DNA of 64,000 nt, taken from positions 1-64,000 of the forward strand of contig NZ_VSZO01000012.1 in assembly GCF_008312935.1 (NCBI RefSeq). The letters run 5' to 3'. The DNA is from Roseiconus lacunae (GTDB lineage: Bacteria; Planctomycetota; Planctomycetia; Pirellulales; Pirellulaceae). The translations under genes and the position numbers were made by a program. Positions 17,201 through 25,718 of this stretch are shown piece by piece (position 1 is the stretch's first letter; every line of letters starts with the position of its first letter). The notes beneath the pieces are model-generated. The model worked only from the letters and a program-made list of their open reading frames with translations. It had not been told where the DNA came from and ran no database searches.

Positions 17201-18395
17201 TGAAGAACAACTCGTTGCCGACCACTTCCAAATCCAGCGGATTCGTCGATCCAGTGCCGTTGGTCGTGTCGGCAACCTGTGAAATCGTCGAGCCGTCGGA
17301 TTTAAAGAGGTGCCTTTCACCGGTCGCCGCGACGGCAGAGAAAAATAGCTCGCTCCCGAACGGGGTCAGTTCCTCGGGATATGACGAACTGCCTGGGGTG
17401 ATGTCATCCACGATCATCGTCCCGGCTTCGGTTCCATCGGTGCGGAACAGTTCGTAGCCAGCCTGCGCGTCTTCGGCGACGAAATACAACACCCCATCAA
17501 GTTCGGTCAACTCGGTCGGATTCGATGACAACGATGGGTCATCATCGGCGGTGCCTAATGTTCCGTCCAAGCCGGGGTCGACACCCAAGTCGGCGACCAT
17601 CATCGTTCCGCCGGTTGTCCCGTCACTCTTCCATAACTCATAGCCCGAATCGGTCGCCTGATGGCTGTCATAGGCTGAAAAGAAAAGTGTGCCGTTGACA
17701 TCAGTTAGCTCGAAGGGGATCCCATAACCGAAGTCATACACCAACTGCGTGCCCGCTTGAGTTCCATCGCTGGCCCACAATTCGTAGTTGAAATTCGAGT
17801 CGTATCCGACGAAAAACAGCTTGTCGCCGGACTGCGTCAGCTGTGGCTGAATGTCGACGAAAACGTCATTAGCAAGCTGGGCATCAAACGCGACCACCGT
17901 CCCGGCTTCGGTCCCATCGGTCTTCCAAAGATCAAGCTCACCATTTTCATCCTCGGCCATGAAAAACAGCTCGTTGTCCTTGATCGTCAAATCAAACGGC
18001 GCCGAACCATCCGGGCCCGCCAAAATATCCTTGACCAACACCGTCCCCGGCTCTGTGCCATCGGTCTTCCAAAGTTCCGCACCGTTGGCCCCGTCGTCTG
18101 CGGCAAAGAACATCTCCCCGTTCAGCACAGCGACGTCAACCAATTGATCGACACGCGTGTCCACACCGGCGTTGGACGATCGACCGATCTCGTTGATGTC
18201 CGCGAACAGGTCGATCGCGAACGTCAACAAATGCCGCGACTCAAGTGTCTCGATCGAAGCGGACAAGCGACGCCGACGCACATTCGCCAAGCGATTGCGT
18301 TTGGAATTTCGCTCCCGAGCCTGTGACCGAACCGAATTTGCAAGGCTGTAAACTTTCGATAGACGCGATCGCGAACCGTCCATTGAGCATCTCAA
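14295..18395 (-). CDS. Giant secreted ELWKTDGT-repeat protein with LEPR-XLL-type N-terminus and dockerin
   Basis: A 1366-residue protein. Near the N-terminus a basic stretch is followed by ASIETLESRHLLTF, the LEPR-XLL type export/anchoring motif found on giant planctomycete surface proteins. The bulk is made of about 45-55-residue repeats with the signature ELWKTDGTEAGT or ELWVSDGTEGGT and FFSADDG/FFVADDG, typical of beta-propeller-like repeat proteins. A non-repeat insert with VSLSDPGG-type sequence (about residues 430-620) breaks the array. The C-terminus carries two Ca-binding dockerin repeats (GDATGDGTVNAADL and DFDGDGDVDNADL). It is probably exported and held at the cell surface. A TATACT box (minus, 18523-18528) lies 128 bp upstream. 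Confidence 0.85.
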   Translation of the reverse strand: MRCSMDGSRSRLSKVYSLANSVRSQARERNSKRNRLANVRRRRLSASIETLESRHLLTFAIDLFADINEIGRSSNAGVDTRVDQLVDVAVLNGEMFFAADDGANGAELWKTDGTEPGTVLVKDILAGPDGSAPFDLTIKDNELFFMAEDENGELDLWKTDGTEAGTVVAFDAQLANDVFVDIQPQLTQSGDKLFFVGYDSNFNYELWASDGTQAGTQLVYDFGYGIPFELTDVNGTLFFSAYDSHQATDSGYELWKSDGTTGGTMMVADLGVDPGLDGTLGTADDDPSLSSNPTELTELDGVLYFVAEDAQAGYELFRTDGTEAGTMIVDDITPGSSSYPEELTPFGSELFFSAVAATGERHLFKSDGSTISQVADTTNGTGSTNPLDLEVVGNELFFSAHGVVPATTISATSPTLTADNSLAVGGSFAGVFAEIESAFRGQLTVFGNVVNVSTTTQGSADSSGEPPGWVSSSARIGTANVGLTTIATGDLYVEDIDDGDLADDFWEWTIADPAGLNNISFSGFASGNEFEEPGEGLLFELFLNGALATSQSISGNELDNWVTPRDANNVSLSDPGGAAVTSATVRLSIDNATFPNLPSGGTEAFLVNATLTADLNSATTLLQDAGRELHKTDGTTVGTGMVKDIVPIGSSGPSQLTSLGNQLLFVADDVTGDGEELWVSDGTEGGTLRVFDTRPGTDLYGAPLDGLPRILGELDGEMLFTSLDANADRELWISNGTEFGTSLLKNINPFTEDAGVDELIVAGSDIFFAADDGIHGEAIWKADTQLGTVEMVADVSPSSVDQVSGLTLFSDESQEIVFYNNTGGMDGGVYITDGSNAPIQLFDRMPQPIDDEGNLFAVAGNRIFFVANDGTTGNELWWSDGASVATLVSDMIPGSQGSDPTGLVPFQGSLYFAATSDSTSAFGDIGRELFVLNPSNLVIQLSNDLNAGSGSSSPEQFTLSGNNLFFVADNGVDGRELFNRNFTSAFQVADLNTAGDSNPSDLTNINNILYFTADDGTSGREPYRSRGVQANTFQIADINPGSGSSDASGYFEALGEIYFAADNGTIGSELYRTTGAAGNFTLVEDVLSGPLGSDPIPLLTTPTRLFFSAAGTTTDDQELWITNGTTTTVQVDDLNRGENVGSYPRELVEVNGSIYFSADNGINGRELFVIGELPVTVSDVLIGGEPGAPEETSQRSVVDLVTVVFDGPVDVPAAAISVRNTSQGIDLTSVQVNSRYEFGQTFVELTFASGPSVVDRDILGTSGLGNSLATGYYQLTIDSSQVTSLSSGQGMPADFVFGNDPVDGFFRLLGDATGDGTVNAADLRIFGSSLNTTSGSSGYRSGMDFDGDGDVDNADLSQFRRQLLRR

Positions 18396-18522
18396 GAAAA
18401 GTCAGGCGGAGAAACAGACGAGGTCAACGGAACCACGATCGACCATAAAAACAGCGGAACAGGCGTCCCCTGCTAGCTTCGCAGTGGTCCCGAAACCCAC
18501 ACCAGGTGCGGACAAGGTTCGT

Positions 18523-18528
18523 AGTATA
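18523..18528 (-). promoter_or_regulatory. Possible -10 element for the ELWKTDGT-repeat gene
   Basis: TATACT on the minus strand, 128 bp before the start at 18395. No convincing -35 hexamer lies 16-18 bp upstream (GCGATT is at that spacing), so this is a weak prediction. Confidence 0.25.
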
Positions 18529-18642
18529 GCCAAACTGCGCGACAGAATCGCTAAATTCGCGCAATTCCGCTCCGTACCGATTTACGCCCGATCGAACCGT
18601 CGCGATCCTGACGTCGGCCTTTCGTTTTTCGCATCGCAAAAC

Positions 18643-19845
18643 TTATCGCCGCCGCTTCACTGATCCGGCTTGATGCTGGGAACTCAAATTCGACACGACG
18701 TTCGGCGGAGGCACCACCCAAACCGGTTTCTGTTGGTCTTCCCGAGGATAGGGACCGCACAACACTGTGCGACGTGAACCGACAATGACTTGTATGTCAA
18801 ACAATTCATCCACACCGCTTTCAAATTCGATGAATGCGACACTGCGACCTGAAACAAGATCGATCGCGACGACACCGCATCGCATCTCGTTTGAGCTTTC
18901 GCAAATCGGCACTCCTCCAAAAACGGATCGCTCGCGGGCGCGACTCATCCCGACAAATGCAAACTGCCCGGCAAATGCCAACCCGCGTCCATAACCTGGA
19001 TAGCTGGCGACTTCATCAACGGTGCCATCGGCCGGATCGACCGTGACCAACAAACCTTTGCCACTGTCGAGCATGAACAGCTTTCCTTGATGCATCCGTG
19101 GAGAGTGCGGCATACAAAATCCTCCCGCGATCAGTTCGCCGGATTGAACATCGATCAGCGATCCGCCGTCGGCCTTGTTTTCCCGCCAGCCTCGGGGTGC
19201 GTTGGAAAGCCCCAAGCAGGAGACATAGCGTGGGAGGCCGTCAACCATTGCCATTCCGTTGAGGTGACACCGATCCTCGGGAGCCAATCGGTCGATGAAC
19301 GATGGTTGCCAACGAGGAACAAAATTGAAATCTTCGTGCAACGTCGCCAAACAAGAGAACAGTGTGTTGACGACCCAAAGCTCTTGTTCTTGCCCCCAGC
19401 CCATTTCATGAATGCTAATGTTTCCGGTCACGAATGATTCACGGACCAAGAACGCTCGATCATAGGTGCCCGCCGGATCGACTTGATTGGCCAGTGGTCC
19501 GGCGTCTTTGAGGAACCAGATCAAGTTTGGTCCGCCGACCGCGATAATGTCTCCCTGCGTGCTCGGTTGCGTCTGGGAATGTGCGTTGGCGAAGGTTCCC
19601 GATTGAGGAGGCGCGATCCCCATCGCTTGTTGAAAATTAGAAAATCCCAAATGCAACTGACCGTCTATTGCTCCCACACTGACAACCTTTCCGGCGGCAT
19701 AGGTCGACACCAGCAATGAACATCCGAGGTGTTCGAGAATCGGAACAAATTGCGCGCTATGCCGATAGTCGATCGTGCGAGCCGGAAGCGGGCGAGAAGC
19801 AGACTGAGAGGTTGGCCGCGAAGCCGGTCGGGGCGTTCCGGTCAT
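18643..19845 (-). CDS. TIGR03032 family protein
   Basis: A 400-residue protein that matches the TIGR03032 (DUF4915-type) family: SAQFVPILEHLGCSLLVSTYAAGKVVSVG near the start, then the propeller-like blocks VNTLFSCLATLHEDFNFVPRW, CHLNGMAMVDGLPRYVS, CMPHSPRMHQGKLFMLDSG and PGYGRGLAFAGQFAFVGMSRAR. The family function is unknown; the repeating strand pattern suggests a beta-propeller. No signal peptide is visible, so a cytoplasmic location is likely. A tail with QQKPVWVVPP precedes a basic C-terminus. It sits next to the giant secreted repeat protein on the same strand (247 bp gap). TIGR03032 genes are often found beside large repeat proteins, which would fit, but co-function is inference. Confidence 0.85.
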   Translation of the reverse strand: MTGTPRPASRPTSQSASRPLPARTIDYRHSAQFVPILEHLGCSLLVSTYAAGKVVSVGAIDGQLHLGFSNFQQAMGIAPPQSGTFANAHSQTQPSTQGDIIAVGGPNLIWFLKDAGPLANQVDPAGTYDRAFLVRESFVTGNISIHEMGWGQEQELWVVNTLFSCLATLHEDFNFVPRWQPSFIDRLAPEDRCHLNGMAMVDGLPRYVSCLGLSNAPRGWRENKADGGSLIDVQSGELIAGGFCMPHSPRMHQGKLFMLDSGKGLLVTVDPADGTVDEVASYPGYGRGLAFAGQFAFVGMSRARERSVFGGVPICESSNEMRCGVVAIDLVSGRSVAFIEFESGVDELFDIQVIVGSRRTVLCGPYPREDQQKPVWVVPPPNVVSNLSSQHQAGSVKRRR

Positions 19846-19953
19846 CCGATCACCGTGACAAGAGACGAGACAGAAAAGTAGTTGACTGTCTAATGTAGCG
19901 AATCGGTCACTCGCATCGCGGGTCTGTTTCTCCAGGCCCCTCTGCCGTTTGGG

Positions 19954-20559
19954 TCAACCGAGCAAGAGATTTAACAGCGACAGTCCGTTCCGCATTAATG
20001 GGTCGCGTTCTCGTCCGCCGAAGTCAACCACCGGTCGCGCCGGAACGATCGGCGAAGAACCTCGTGGTGGGCGCCGACCGGGCGCTCGTATAATCGCCGC
20101 CAACTCCCAATAGTCGAGCCAAGCAACTCCGCAACCATTGCAGCTATTGATCACCACCGTCCCCGGTCCGTGATAAGGATGAGTTTCCATCGTTTCCAAA
20201 CACGCCGGGCATTGCAAACGATCTTTCAGCTCGACTTGATTCATCGGTGTCGGCACAGCGTCTTCGCCTTGATACGTCATCCGCTTTTCGTGAATGACCG
20301 TCGCCAAGCAACCTTTTTCAATGACATAGCCACGACATTCATCACAGAAACAAACGCGCCACTTGCCGTGCAAGTTTGCAAACTGCAATCCGACATGACA
20401 ACGAGGACAGGCGACGCCGGGTGATCCGTCGCTTACCTCGAACGGCTCTGCCGGATCATCGACCGCGGTTTCAAATCCAAACTTGTTGCATGACAAACAA
20501 CGGTGATGGTTGCGATGAGGGTTCCACCGCATTTCCTGCTGACAATCCAAGCACTGCAT
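19954..20559 (-). CDS. Zinc-ribbon protein (zf-TFIIB-like), three metal sites
   Basis: A protein of about 201 residues if started at ATG 20559 (MQCLDCQQEM); a frame extending to 20628 is possible but adds an atypical leader. Three putative zinc ribbons are visible: CLDC...CLSC (residues 3-24), CPRC...CDEC (about 50-74) and CPAC...CNGCGVAWLD (about 112-140). The last motif, C..C(G)vaWLD..EL, is that of the zf-TFIIB family. Such small proteins are common in planctomycetes and have no established function; binding of nucleic acid or protein is a guess. The C-terminal tail is Pro/Arg-rich (RAPGRRPPRGSSP). Confidence 0.75.
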   Translation of the reverse strand: MQCLDCQQEMRWNPHRNHHRCLSCNKFGFETAVDDPAEPFEVSDGSPGVACPRCHVGLQFANLHGKWRVCFCDECRGYVIEKGCLATVIHEKRMTYQGEDAVPTPMNQVELKDRLQCPACLETMETHPYHGPGTVVINSCNGCGVAWLDYWELAAIIRAPGRRPPRGSSPIVPARPVVDFGGRERDPLMRNGLSLLNLLLG

Positions 20560-20930
20560 CGAAACGTGACCTAAGTGAGACAAACATCCACATCGGTCAC
20601 GCATGAGAACCGAGGGACAACCAATCATTCATCCGGATCGAATGTTCCTAAACGTAGCATGCCATTGGACATCGATACGGTAAGAACAAACGCCTGGTTA
20701 AGGTCGCGGTTAAGAAACGCGGCAGTGGCTTGTGCCGCATTTAAGTCTCTGAAAGCCTGGGCGGCTATCCTATCTGACACATTGTCAGTCGACGGCGCCA
20801 GCTGTCCCCCCGCCGTTTACGTCGTTTTCGTGACAGAGGCCCGACGCTGGCGCGATCGGCTCACGATTTTCACTCTGGGGGTTGAACGTTTCTTTGTTGT
20901 CGAGTGCCAATCGAATCGCAGGCGGCGACG
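20560..20930. other. Intergenic region, no gene seen
   Basis: A 371-bp gap on the 5' side of the zinc-ribbon gene and the 3' side of the isochorismatase-like gene (both minus). It contains an inverted repeat CTGACA-CAT-TGTCAG (20774-20788). Short frames here lack starts with ribosome-binding sites and family resemblance. Confidence 0.55.
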
Positions 20931-21500
20931 TTAGCGGAAGTATGACTTCACAATCTTGCTGATCGCTTTGAACTGTGGATGCCCCGCGGTGCCGAGCCAT
21001 TGATAGATGATCGATTCGGCACTGGTGATCGTCACACCGAGTGCCTTCATTTGGTCGATCGCCAATTCATGCTCCCAACCTCCGTAAGCGGCAACGGCCT
21101 CGGCGACAATGACGGGCTGCAAGCTTTCTTGCAGTAAATCCATCACCGTTTGCAAGACACAAATGTGAGTTTCGATCCCGCAAATCAAGATCTGATCGCG
21201 ACCGGCATCGATCCAGCGATCGAGTTCGCGTCGACAGACAGACGCCGAAAAGTCAAGTTTTTCTTCCGGCTCAGGAAACCACTCGTCAAGAGGCTCTACC
21301 AGACCACCGAGCCCTTTGGGATACTGCACCGTCGCGGCCGAGGGAATCTCAAGCAATTCGGCGACCATCAATAGCGCTTCGGTTGATTGAACGACATGGT
21401 CAGCCGATGGAATCACCGGGACCAACTTTTCTTGTAAGTCGATCACAAGGATAGCCGATCGGCTCACCGAAAGTCGCTGGGAAGACGCTTGATATGGCAT
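20931..21500 (-). CDS. Isochorismatase/nicotinamidase-like cysteine hydrolase
   Basis: A 189-residue protein of the cysteine hydrolase superfamily. The catalytic triad is visible: Asp21 in ILVIDLQEK, Lys81 in PEEKLDF and Cys114 in CGIETHICVLQT. Nicotinamidases also need a DxHxxH metal site after the Asp; that motif is not seen, so an isochorismatase-like or YcaC-like activity is more likely than nicotinamidase. The substrate is unknown. It is probably cytoplasmic. The gene is the last of a run that includes fmdB and the chaperones, 25 nt after the fmdB-like start region, so co-transcription is plausible. Confidence 0.85.
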   Translation of the reverse strand: MPYQASSQRLSVSRSAILVIDLQEKLVPVIPSADHVVQSTEALLMVAELLEIPSAATVQYPKGLGGLVEPLDEWFPEPEEKLDFSASVCRRELDRWIDAGRDQILICGIETHICVLQTVMDLLQESLQPVIVAEAVAAYGGWEHELAIDQMKALGVTITSAESIIYQWLGTAGHPQFKAISKIVKSYFR

Positions 21501-21524
21501 CGAATCTCGAGTGATCGAAAAGTG

Positions 21525-21818
21525 TTAGTCAGTGCCTTTGGATTTCTTCGCGGGCTTGGAATCACTTTTTTTAGAACTCGATTTCGACTCCGACTTGCTA
21601 CTCGAATCCGCTTTGGCGGCCTTCTTGTAGCTCTCACTTCGATAGTCGGTTTGGTAGAAACCGCTTCCCTTGAACACGATCGCGGCGCCACTGCCAAACA
21701 ACCGTCGCAGTTTCTGCTTGCCGCACTCCGGACACTTTTTCTTGACCGGATCGTTGATCCCTTGGAACAGTTCCATCTTGTACCCACAGGCATCGCATTC
21801 GTAATCATACGTTGGCAT
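21525..21818 (-). CDS. FmdB-type zinc ribbon protein
   Basis: A 97-residue protein starting at ATG 21818 (MPTYDYECDACGY). The two cysteine pairs (Cys8/Cys11 and a CPECGKQKLRRLF pair near residues 29-32) are the CxxC motifs of the FmdB/YfcZ-type regulatory zinc ribbon. The segment FKGSGFYQTDYR is the family's usual end of the core. A long Ser/Lys-rich tail follows (SSKSESKSSSKKSDSKPAKK), probably disordered. Its role is unknown; FmdB-like proteins have been proposed as small regulators. It stands 3' of grpE in the chaperone cluster, separated by 327 bp that hold a family A repeat. Confidence 0.9.
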   Translation of the reverse strand: MPTYDYECDACGYKMELFQGINDPVKKKCPECGKQKLRRLFGSGAAIVFKGSGFYQTDYRSESYKKAAKADSSSKSESKSSSKKSDSKPAKKSKGTD

Positions 21819-21824
21819 GGACAA

Positions 21825-22145
21825 ACAACACTTTATTGAGGGCAGCTAAATCGAAAGTTATCAGGAGAATGTTTGATACCGGACGCAGGGATCAACGAAC
21901 CCGAGGCGTCCGGCGTTACGCTTAGATTGAACCAAAGTCAGTTTAAAAACTGGTCCGAAATGGAATGCAGTTCTCTATCCCGTGCGGAAACGGTGTTAGC
22001 CGAGGGCGTTGCGTTGACGGGATTGATTGATCAGCTGACGGACCTTGGCCCCAGCTTTTGCAGCAAAACTGCTTTTGCAACGACACCGTGGCTAACGCCA
22101 TTCGGCCGATCCTCGTTTCAGAGGTTGACACGGCACCGACGAGCG
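21825..22145. other. Intergenic region between grpE and fmdB-like gene, with family A repeat
   Basis: A gap of 321 bp inside an otherwise tight minus-strand run. Most of it is a diverged family A copy (22031-22120). It also has a 9-bp direct repeat GCTTTTGCA on either side of GCAAAACT (22054-22079), containing the palindrome TTTTGC-A-GCAAAA. Confidence 0.6.
22031..22120 (-). repeat. Dispersed repeat family A, copy 5 (diverged)
   Basis: On the minus strand the core GGCCGAATGGCGTTAGCC (near 22110-22092) continues with ACGGTGTCG and, further along, GGTCCGTCAGCTGAT, the family order. The segment after the core is expanded by A/T-rich words. It lies 3' of grpE inside the chaperone cluster. Confidence 0.7.
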
Positions 22146-22745
22146 TTAGCTAGCTGGACCGGTACTGACAACAACTTGACTGGGGCGAATGACCCGGTCG
22201 TGAAGCCTGAAGCCCGACTGGGCAACATGAGCGACTTTTCCGCTTTCGACGTCAGGACTGGGCATTTGAGAAATCGCTTCGTGCAGATTCGGATCGAACG
22301 TTTCGCCTGCGGCCGGAATCTCTGTCACGCCGTGCTTGCCAAAGACGTCATCCATTTGCTTAGCGACAATCGCAACGCCTTCTTTGAGCGCATCGGTTTG
22401 GCCGCTGTTTTCGGCCGCCTCGATCGCTCGATTCAAATTATCACGCACTTGCAGCAAGTCGATGACCAGATCGGTTGATGCGAATTTAATTTGCGATTCA
22501 AAATCGCGTCGCATCCGTTTGCGAAAGTTCTCGGCTTCGGCCTGTGCCTGCAGGACACGCTTGTCGGCTTCGGCAGCGGTCCGCCGCAAACGTTCCATCT
22601 CTTCGTCGCGTGATTCCGGTTGCCCGGCCGCCGAAGGATCAAGCGATTCGTCATCGGAGAAGGCTTGGTCAACTGTCTGATCGTTGCCAGCTTCGGAGTC
22701 GACGTTGTTGTTTTCTTCCAATTCAGGATCGATCGGTTCGCTCAT
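22146..22745 (-). CDS. grpE: Protein GrpE (Hsp70 nucleotide exchange factor)
   Basis: A 199-residue protein with the GrpE layout: an acidic N-terminal tail (MSEPIDPELEENNNVDSEAG), the long coiled coil (EEMERLRRTAAEADKRVLQAQAEAENFRKR) and the C-terminal beta domain with HGVTEIPAAGETFDPNLHEA, which is diagnostic. It releases ADP from DnaK so that DnaK can bind ATP and release substrate. It lies 36 nt after dnaJ on the same strand. dnaK itself is not in the window. ATG at 22745 fits the family length. Confidence 0.97.
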   Translation of the reverse strand: MSEPIDPELEENNNVDSEAGNDQTVDQAFSDDESLDPSAAGQPESRDEEMERLRRTAAEADKRVLQAQAEAENFRKRMRRDFESQIKFASTDLVIDLLQVRDNLNRAIEAAENSGQTDALKEGVAIVAKQMDDVFGKHGVTEIPAAGETFDPNLHEAISQMPSPDVESGKVAHVAQSGFRLHDRVIRPSQVVVSTGPAS

Positions 22746-22781
22746 GATAGTCTTCTTAAGATCACTTAATTCGGTAATGCA

Positions 22782-23897
22782 CTAGAACAGGTCGGCGACC
22801 TTTTCAAGAAATGTTTTTCGGTGCGGCAGCACGGATTCATGATCGAGTTCGGCGAGCTTGCGCAGCAAGTCTTCTTGTTCGGTGCTGAGTTTTTTGGGAA
22901 CTTCGATAAAGACCTGGACGAGCAGATCCCCGGCGCGTCCCCCTCGCGGGTCGACGACGCCTTTGCCTGATAGCGTGAAGACCTCCCCGTTCTGTGTACC
23001 GGCATCGATCCGCAGGGACTCGGGGCCATCGAGTGTCGGCACATCCAGTTCGGCACCGAGCGCCGCTTGGCTGTAGGAGATCGGTAGTTGCAAAATCAGG
23101 TTGCTGCCGTCACGGCGGAAAAGCTCGTGCGGCTGAACGGTGATAAAACAGTAGCAATCACCCGGTGGCCCACCGTTGGCACTCGCTTCACCTTCACCTT
23201 GCACGCGAACTCGCATGCCATCGTCGACACCGGCTGGAATCTCAACGGTCAATTCAGCCTTTTCGGTTTGCATTCCGCTGCCACGGCAATCGGTGCAAGG
23301 CTGGCTGATTTGCTTGCCACTGCCGCCACAATGCGGGCAGGCGGTTTGCACTCGTAGGATCCCGGCCGACTGGACGACTTGGCCGCGTCCACCGCAGGTC
23401 GCACAGACCTCTGGCTGGCTGCCCGGTGCGGCGCCGCTTCCTTCGCAAGTGCCACAACTAACGTTTCGGCGGAAGGTGATCTCTTTGCTGACGCCTTTGG
23501 CGGCTTCTTCAAGGGTCAGCGTGACGTCACAGCGAATGTCGGCACCGCGACGGGCTCGCCGCGAACGACCGCTGCGCCCGCCGAACAAGTCACCGAACAT
23601 GCCGCCGCCGCCAAACATCTCCCCGAAAGCTTCGAAAATGTCTTCGACGTCATTGAACTGACTGCCGCCACCGCCCACACCGGCATGCCCATAACGATCA
23701 TACCGAGCGCGTTTGTCGGTATCGCTGAGCACCTCGTACGCTTCGGACGCTTCCTTAAAGCGTTCGACGGCGTCCTCGGCCTTGCTGCTATCGGGGTGGT
23801 ACTTGATCGCTAGCTTTCGATACGCACGATCAATCTGGACTTTCGTTGCCGTGCGTTCGACAGACAGGACTTCGTAGTAATCTCGCTTATTGCTCAT
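22782..23897 (-). CDS. dnaJ: Chaperone protein DnaJ (type I Hsp40)
   Basis: A 371-residue type I J-protein. The start is taken as ATG 23897 (MSNKRDYYEVLSVER); a GTG two codons earlier is possible. It has a J domain with YHPDSSKAED (the HPD motif that activates DnaK), a Gly-rich linker (GHAGVGGGG, FGGGGMFGDLFGG), four zinc-finger repeats (CGTCEGSG, CATCGGRG, CPHCGGSG, CTDCRGSG) and the C-terminal substrate-binding beta domains. It is a full-length bacterial DnaJ. It comes after the groEL1 gene, with a strong terminator (23984-24025) between them, so it likely has its own promoter as well as being part of the cluster. Confidence 0.97.
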   Translation of the reverse strand: MSNKRDYYEVLSVERTATKVQIDRAYRKLAIKYHPDSSKAEDAVERFKEASEAYEVLSDTDKRARYDRYGHAGVGGGGSQFNDVEDIFEAFGEMFGGGGMFGDLFGGRSGRSRRARRGADIRCDVTLTLEEAAKGVSKEITFRRNVSCGTCEGSGAAPGSQPEVCATCGGRGQVVQSAGILRVQTACPHCGGSGKQISQPCTDCRGSGMQTEKAELTVEIPAGVDDGMRVRVQGEGEASANGGPPGDCYCFITVQPHELFRRDGSNLILQLPISYSQAALGAELDVPTLDGPESLRIDAGTQNGEVFTLSGKGVVDPRGGRAGDLLVQVFIEVPKKLSTEQEDLLRKLAELDHESVLPHRKTFLEKVADLF

Positions 23898-23983
23898 CGA
23901 CACTGACGATCGTCGTGTACGTGTTTGGATAAAACGGCAACCCTACGATCCGTCACGCCTGGGTTGCCAGCCAGAACGTCGCA

Positions 23984-24025
23984 CACAAAAACGGGCCGTC
24001 TGCCGAATGAAAGGCAGCGGCCCGT
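23984..24025 (-). terminator. Rho-independent terminator after groEL (24059)
   Basis: On the minus strand the stem ACGGGCCG...CGGCCCGT (8 bp) with an inner CTGCC/GGCAG stem and an 8-nt loop is followed by a run of T (complement of 23987-23990). It lies 34 nt past the GroEL stop and before dnaJ. Confidence 0.85.
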
Positions 24026-24058
24026 CGATGTGGTTGCGACACGTTCATCGCAGCGTCA

Positions 24059-25678
24059 TTAAGCAACGACGCCTTCGGCGGGAACGCGTTCTTTGTCTTC
24101 CTTTTCAAAGTTGGTGACCATCGCTTCGGTCGTCAGCAACAACCCGGCGATACTACCGGCATTGGTCAGTGCGGTTCGCACAACTTTGACCGGATCGATC
24201 ACACCTGCTTTGAACATATCGCCGTACTCGCCACTGTGAGCGTTGTAGCCGATGTGGGCATCCATCTGACGGACTTCGTCGACGACGACACTGCCATCGA
24301 TTCCACCGTTGTCAGCGATTTGCTTCATCGGAGCTGCCAGGGCACCCAAGACGATTTCGACACCGATCTTTTCGTCGCCGCGAGCCGATTTCTTAGCCGC
24401 TTCGACTGCTTCGATACAACGAACCAAGGCGACACCGCCACCGGGCAGAATGCCTTCTTCGACGGCCGCACGGGTCGCGTGCAGTGCGTCTTCGAGGCGA
24501 GCCTTGGTTTGCTTCATTTCGGCTTCGGTTTCCGCACCGACGCTGATGACCGCAACGCCACCGGCCAGCTTGGCCAAGCGTTCCTGGTATTTCTCTTTGT
24601 CGTAGTCGCTATCGGTTTGTTCGATCTGGGCACGGATTTGCGCGACCCGTTGATCGATGTCTTCACGCTTCCCGCCGCCTTCGACGATCGTCGTGCTGCT
24701 CTTGTCGACAGTGACGTTCTTGGCGCGGCCGAGCTGATCGAGCGTGACGTTTTCGAGTTGGATCCCCAAGTCTTCGCTGATCAGCGTACCGCCGGTCAAC
24801 GTCGCGATGTCACCCAACATTGCCTTGCGGCGATCGCCAAATCCAGGTGCCTTCACGGCACAGACATTTAACGTCCCACGAAGCTTGTTGACGACCAACA
24901 ACGTCAATGCCTCGGCATCAACGTCTTCGGCGATGATCAACAAAGGCTGACCGGTCTGAGCCGATTTTTCCAAAAGTGGAACCAGGTCGCGAATGTTGCT
25001 AATCTTCTTTTCGTACAACAACACCAAGGCGTTCTCAAGGTTCGCTTCCATCGAGCCGGCGTCGGTGATGAAATACGGAGAGATGTAGCCTTTGTCGAAC
25101 TGCATTCCGTCGACGTAATCGACCGAGGTCTCGCGGGTCTTGCCCTCTTCGACCGTGATCACGCCGTCTTTGCCGACACGCTCAAGTGCTTCGGCCAACA
25201 ACTCACCGATTTTCGGGTCATTATTCGCACTGATCGCACCGACGTGCTCGACTTCTTTCTTGTCTTCGACCGGGCGGCCCATTTCGACCAAGTGATCGCA
25301 AGCGGCGTTGACCGCTTTGTCGATCCCGCGGCGAACGGCGGTCGGATTGCTACCGGCAACGATGTTTCGCAACCCTTCTTTGAAGATTGCGCGGGCAAGG
25401 ACGGTCGCAGTCGTCGTCCCATCGCCAGCCAAATCGCTGGTCTTCTGGGCGACTTCGATGACCAACTTGGCACCCATGTTCTCGAATCGGTCTTCCAATT
25501 CGACTTCCTTGGCAACCGTCACACCGTCTTTGGTGACAGTCGGTCCGCCGAAGGATTTGTCAATGATGACGTTACGGCCGGTCGGTCCCATCGTCACAGC
25601 GACGGCGTCGGCCAACTTGTCGATCCCGGCCAGCATTCGTGCGCGGGCGTGATCGTCAAAAAGAAGTTGTTTTGCCAC
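24059..25678 (-). CDS. groEL: Chaperonin GroEL, copy 1 (no GGM tail)
   Basis: A 539-residue Hsp60 starting with GTG at 25678 (VAKQLLFDD). The family landmarks are intact: [13 protein letters not shown], the ATP site [41 protein letters not shown], and the equatorial [12 protein letters not shown]. The C-terminus ends ...[10 protein letters not shown] with no Gly-Gly-Met tail, unlike copy 2. Planctomycetes carry several GroELs, and one copy often lacks the tail and may have a specialised role. It follows groES by 40 nt and ends at a strong terminator. Its ribosome-binding site is not strong (GAGGAAAA upstream). Confidence 0.97.
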   Translation of the reverse strand: MAKQLLFDDHARARMLAGIDKLADAVAVTMGPTGRNVIIDKSFGGPTVTKDGVTVAKEVELEDRFENMGAKLVIEVAQKTSDLAGDGTTTATVLARAIFKEGLRNIVAGSNPTAVRRGIDKAVNAACDHLVEMGRPVEDKKEVEHVGAISANNDPKIGELLAEALERVGKDGVITVEEGKTRETSVDYVDGMQFDKGYISPYFITDAGSMEANLENALVLLYEKKISNIRDLVPLLEKSAQTGQPLLIIAEDVDAEALTLLVVNKLRGTLNVCAVKAPGFGDRRKAMLGDIATLTGGTLISEDLGIQLENVTLDQLGRAKNVTVDKSSTTIVEGGGKREDIDQRVAQIRAQIEQTDSDYDKEKYQERLAKLAGGVAVISVGAETEAEMKQTKARLEDALHATRAAVEEGILPGGGVALVRCIEAVEAAKKSARGDEKIGVEIVLGALAAPMKQIADNGGIDGSVVVDEVRQMDAHIGYNAHSGEYGDMFKAGVIDPVKVVRTALTNAGSIAGLLLTTEAMVTNFEKEDKERVPAEGVVA

Positions 25679-25718
25679 GAGAGTTTTCCTCTGTCAGTGA
25701 AAACGCGGACTGAATCGA

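Noticed and set aside
22782..23903. Antisense plus-strand frames across dnaJ and groEL
   Set aside because: They are complementary images of strongly conserved chaperone genes on the minus strand.
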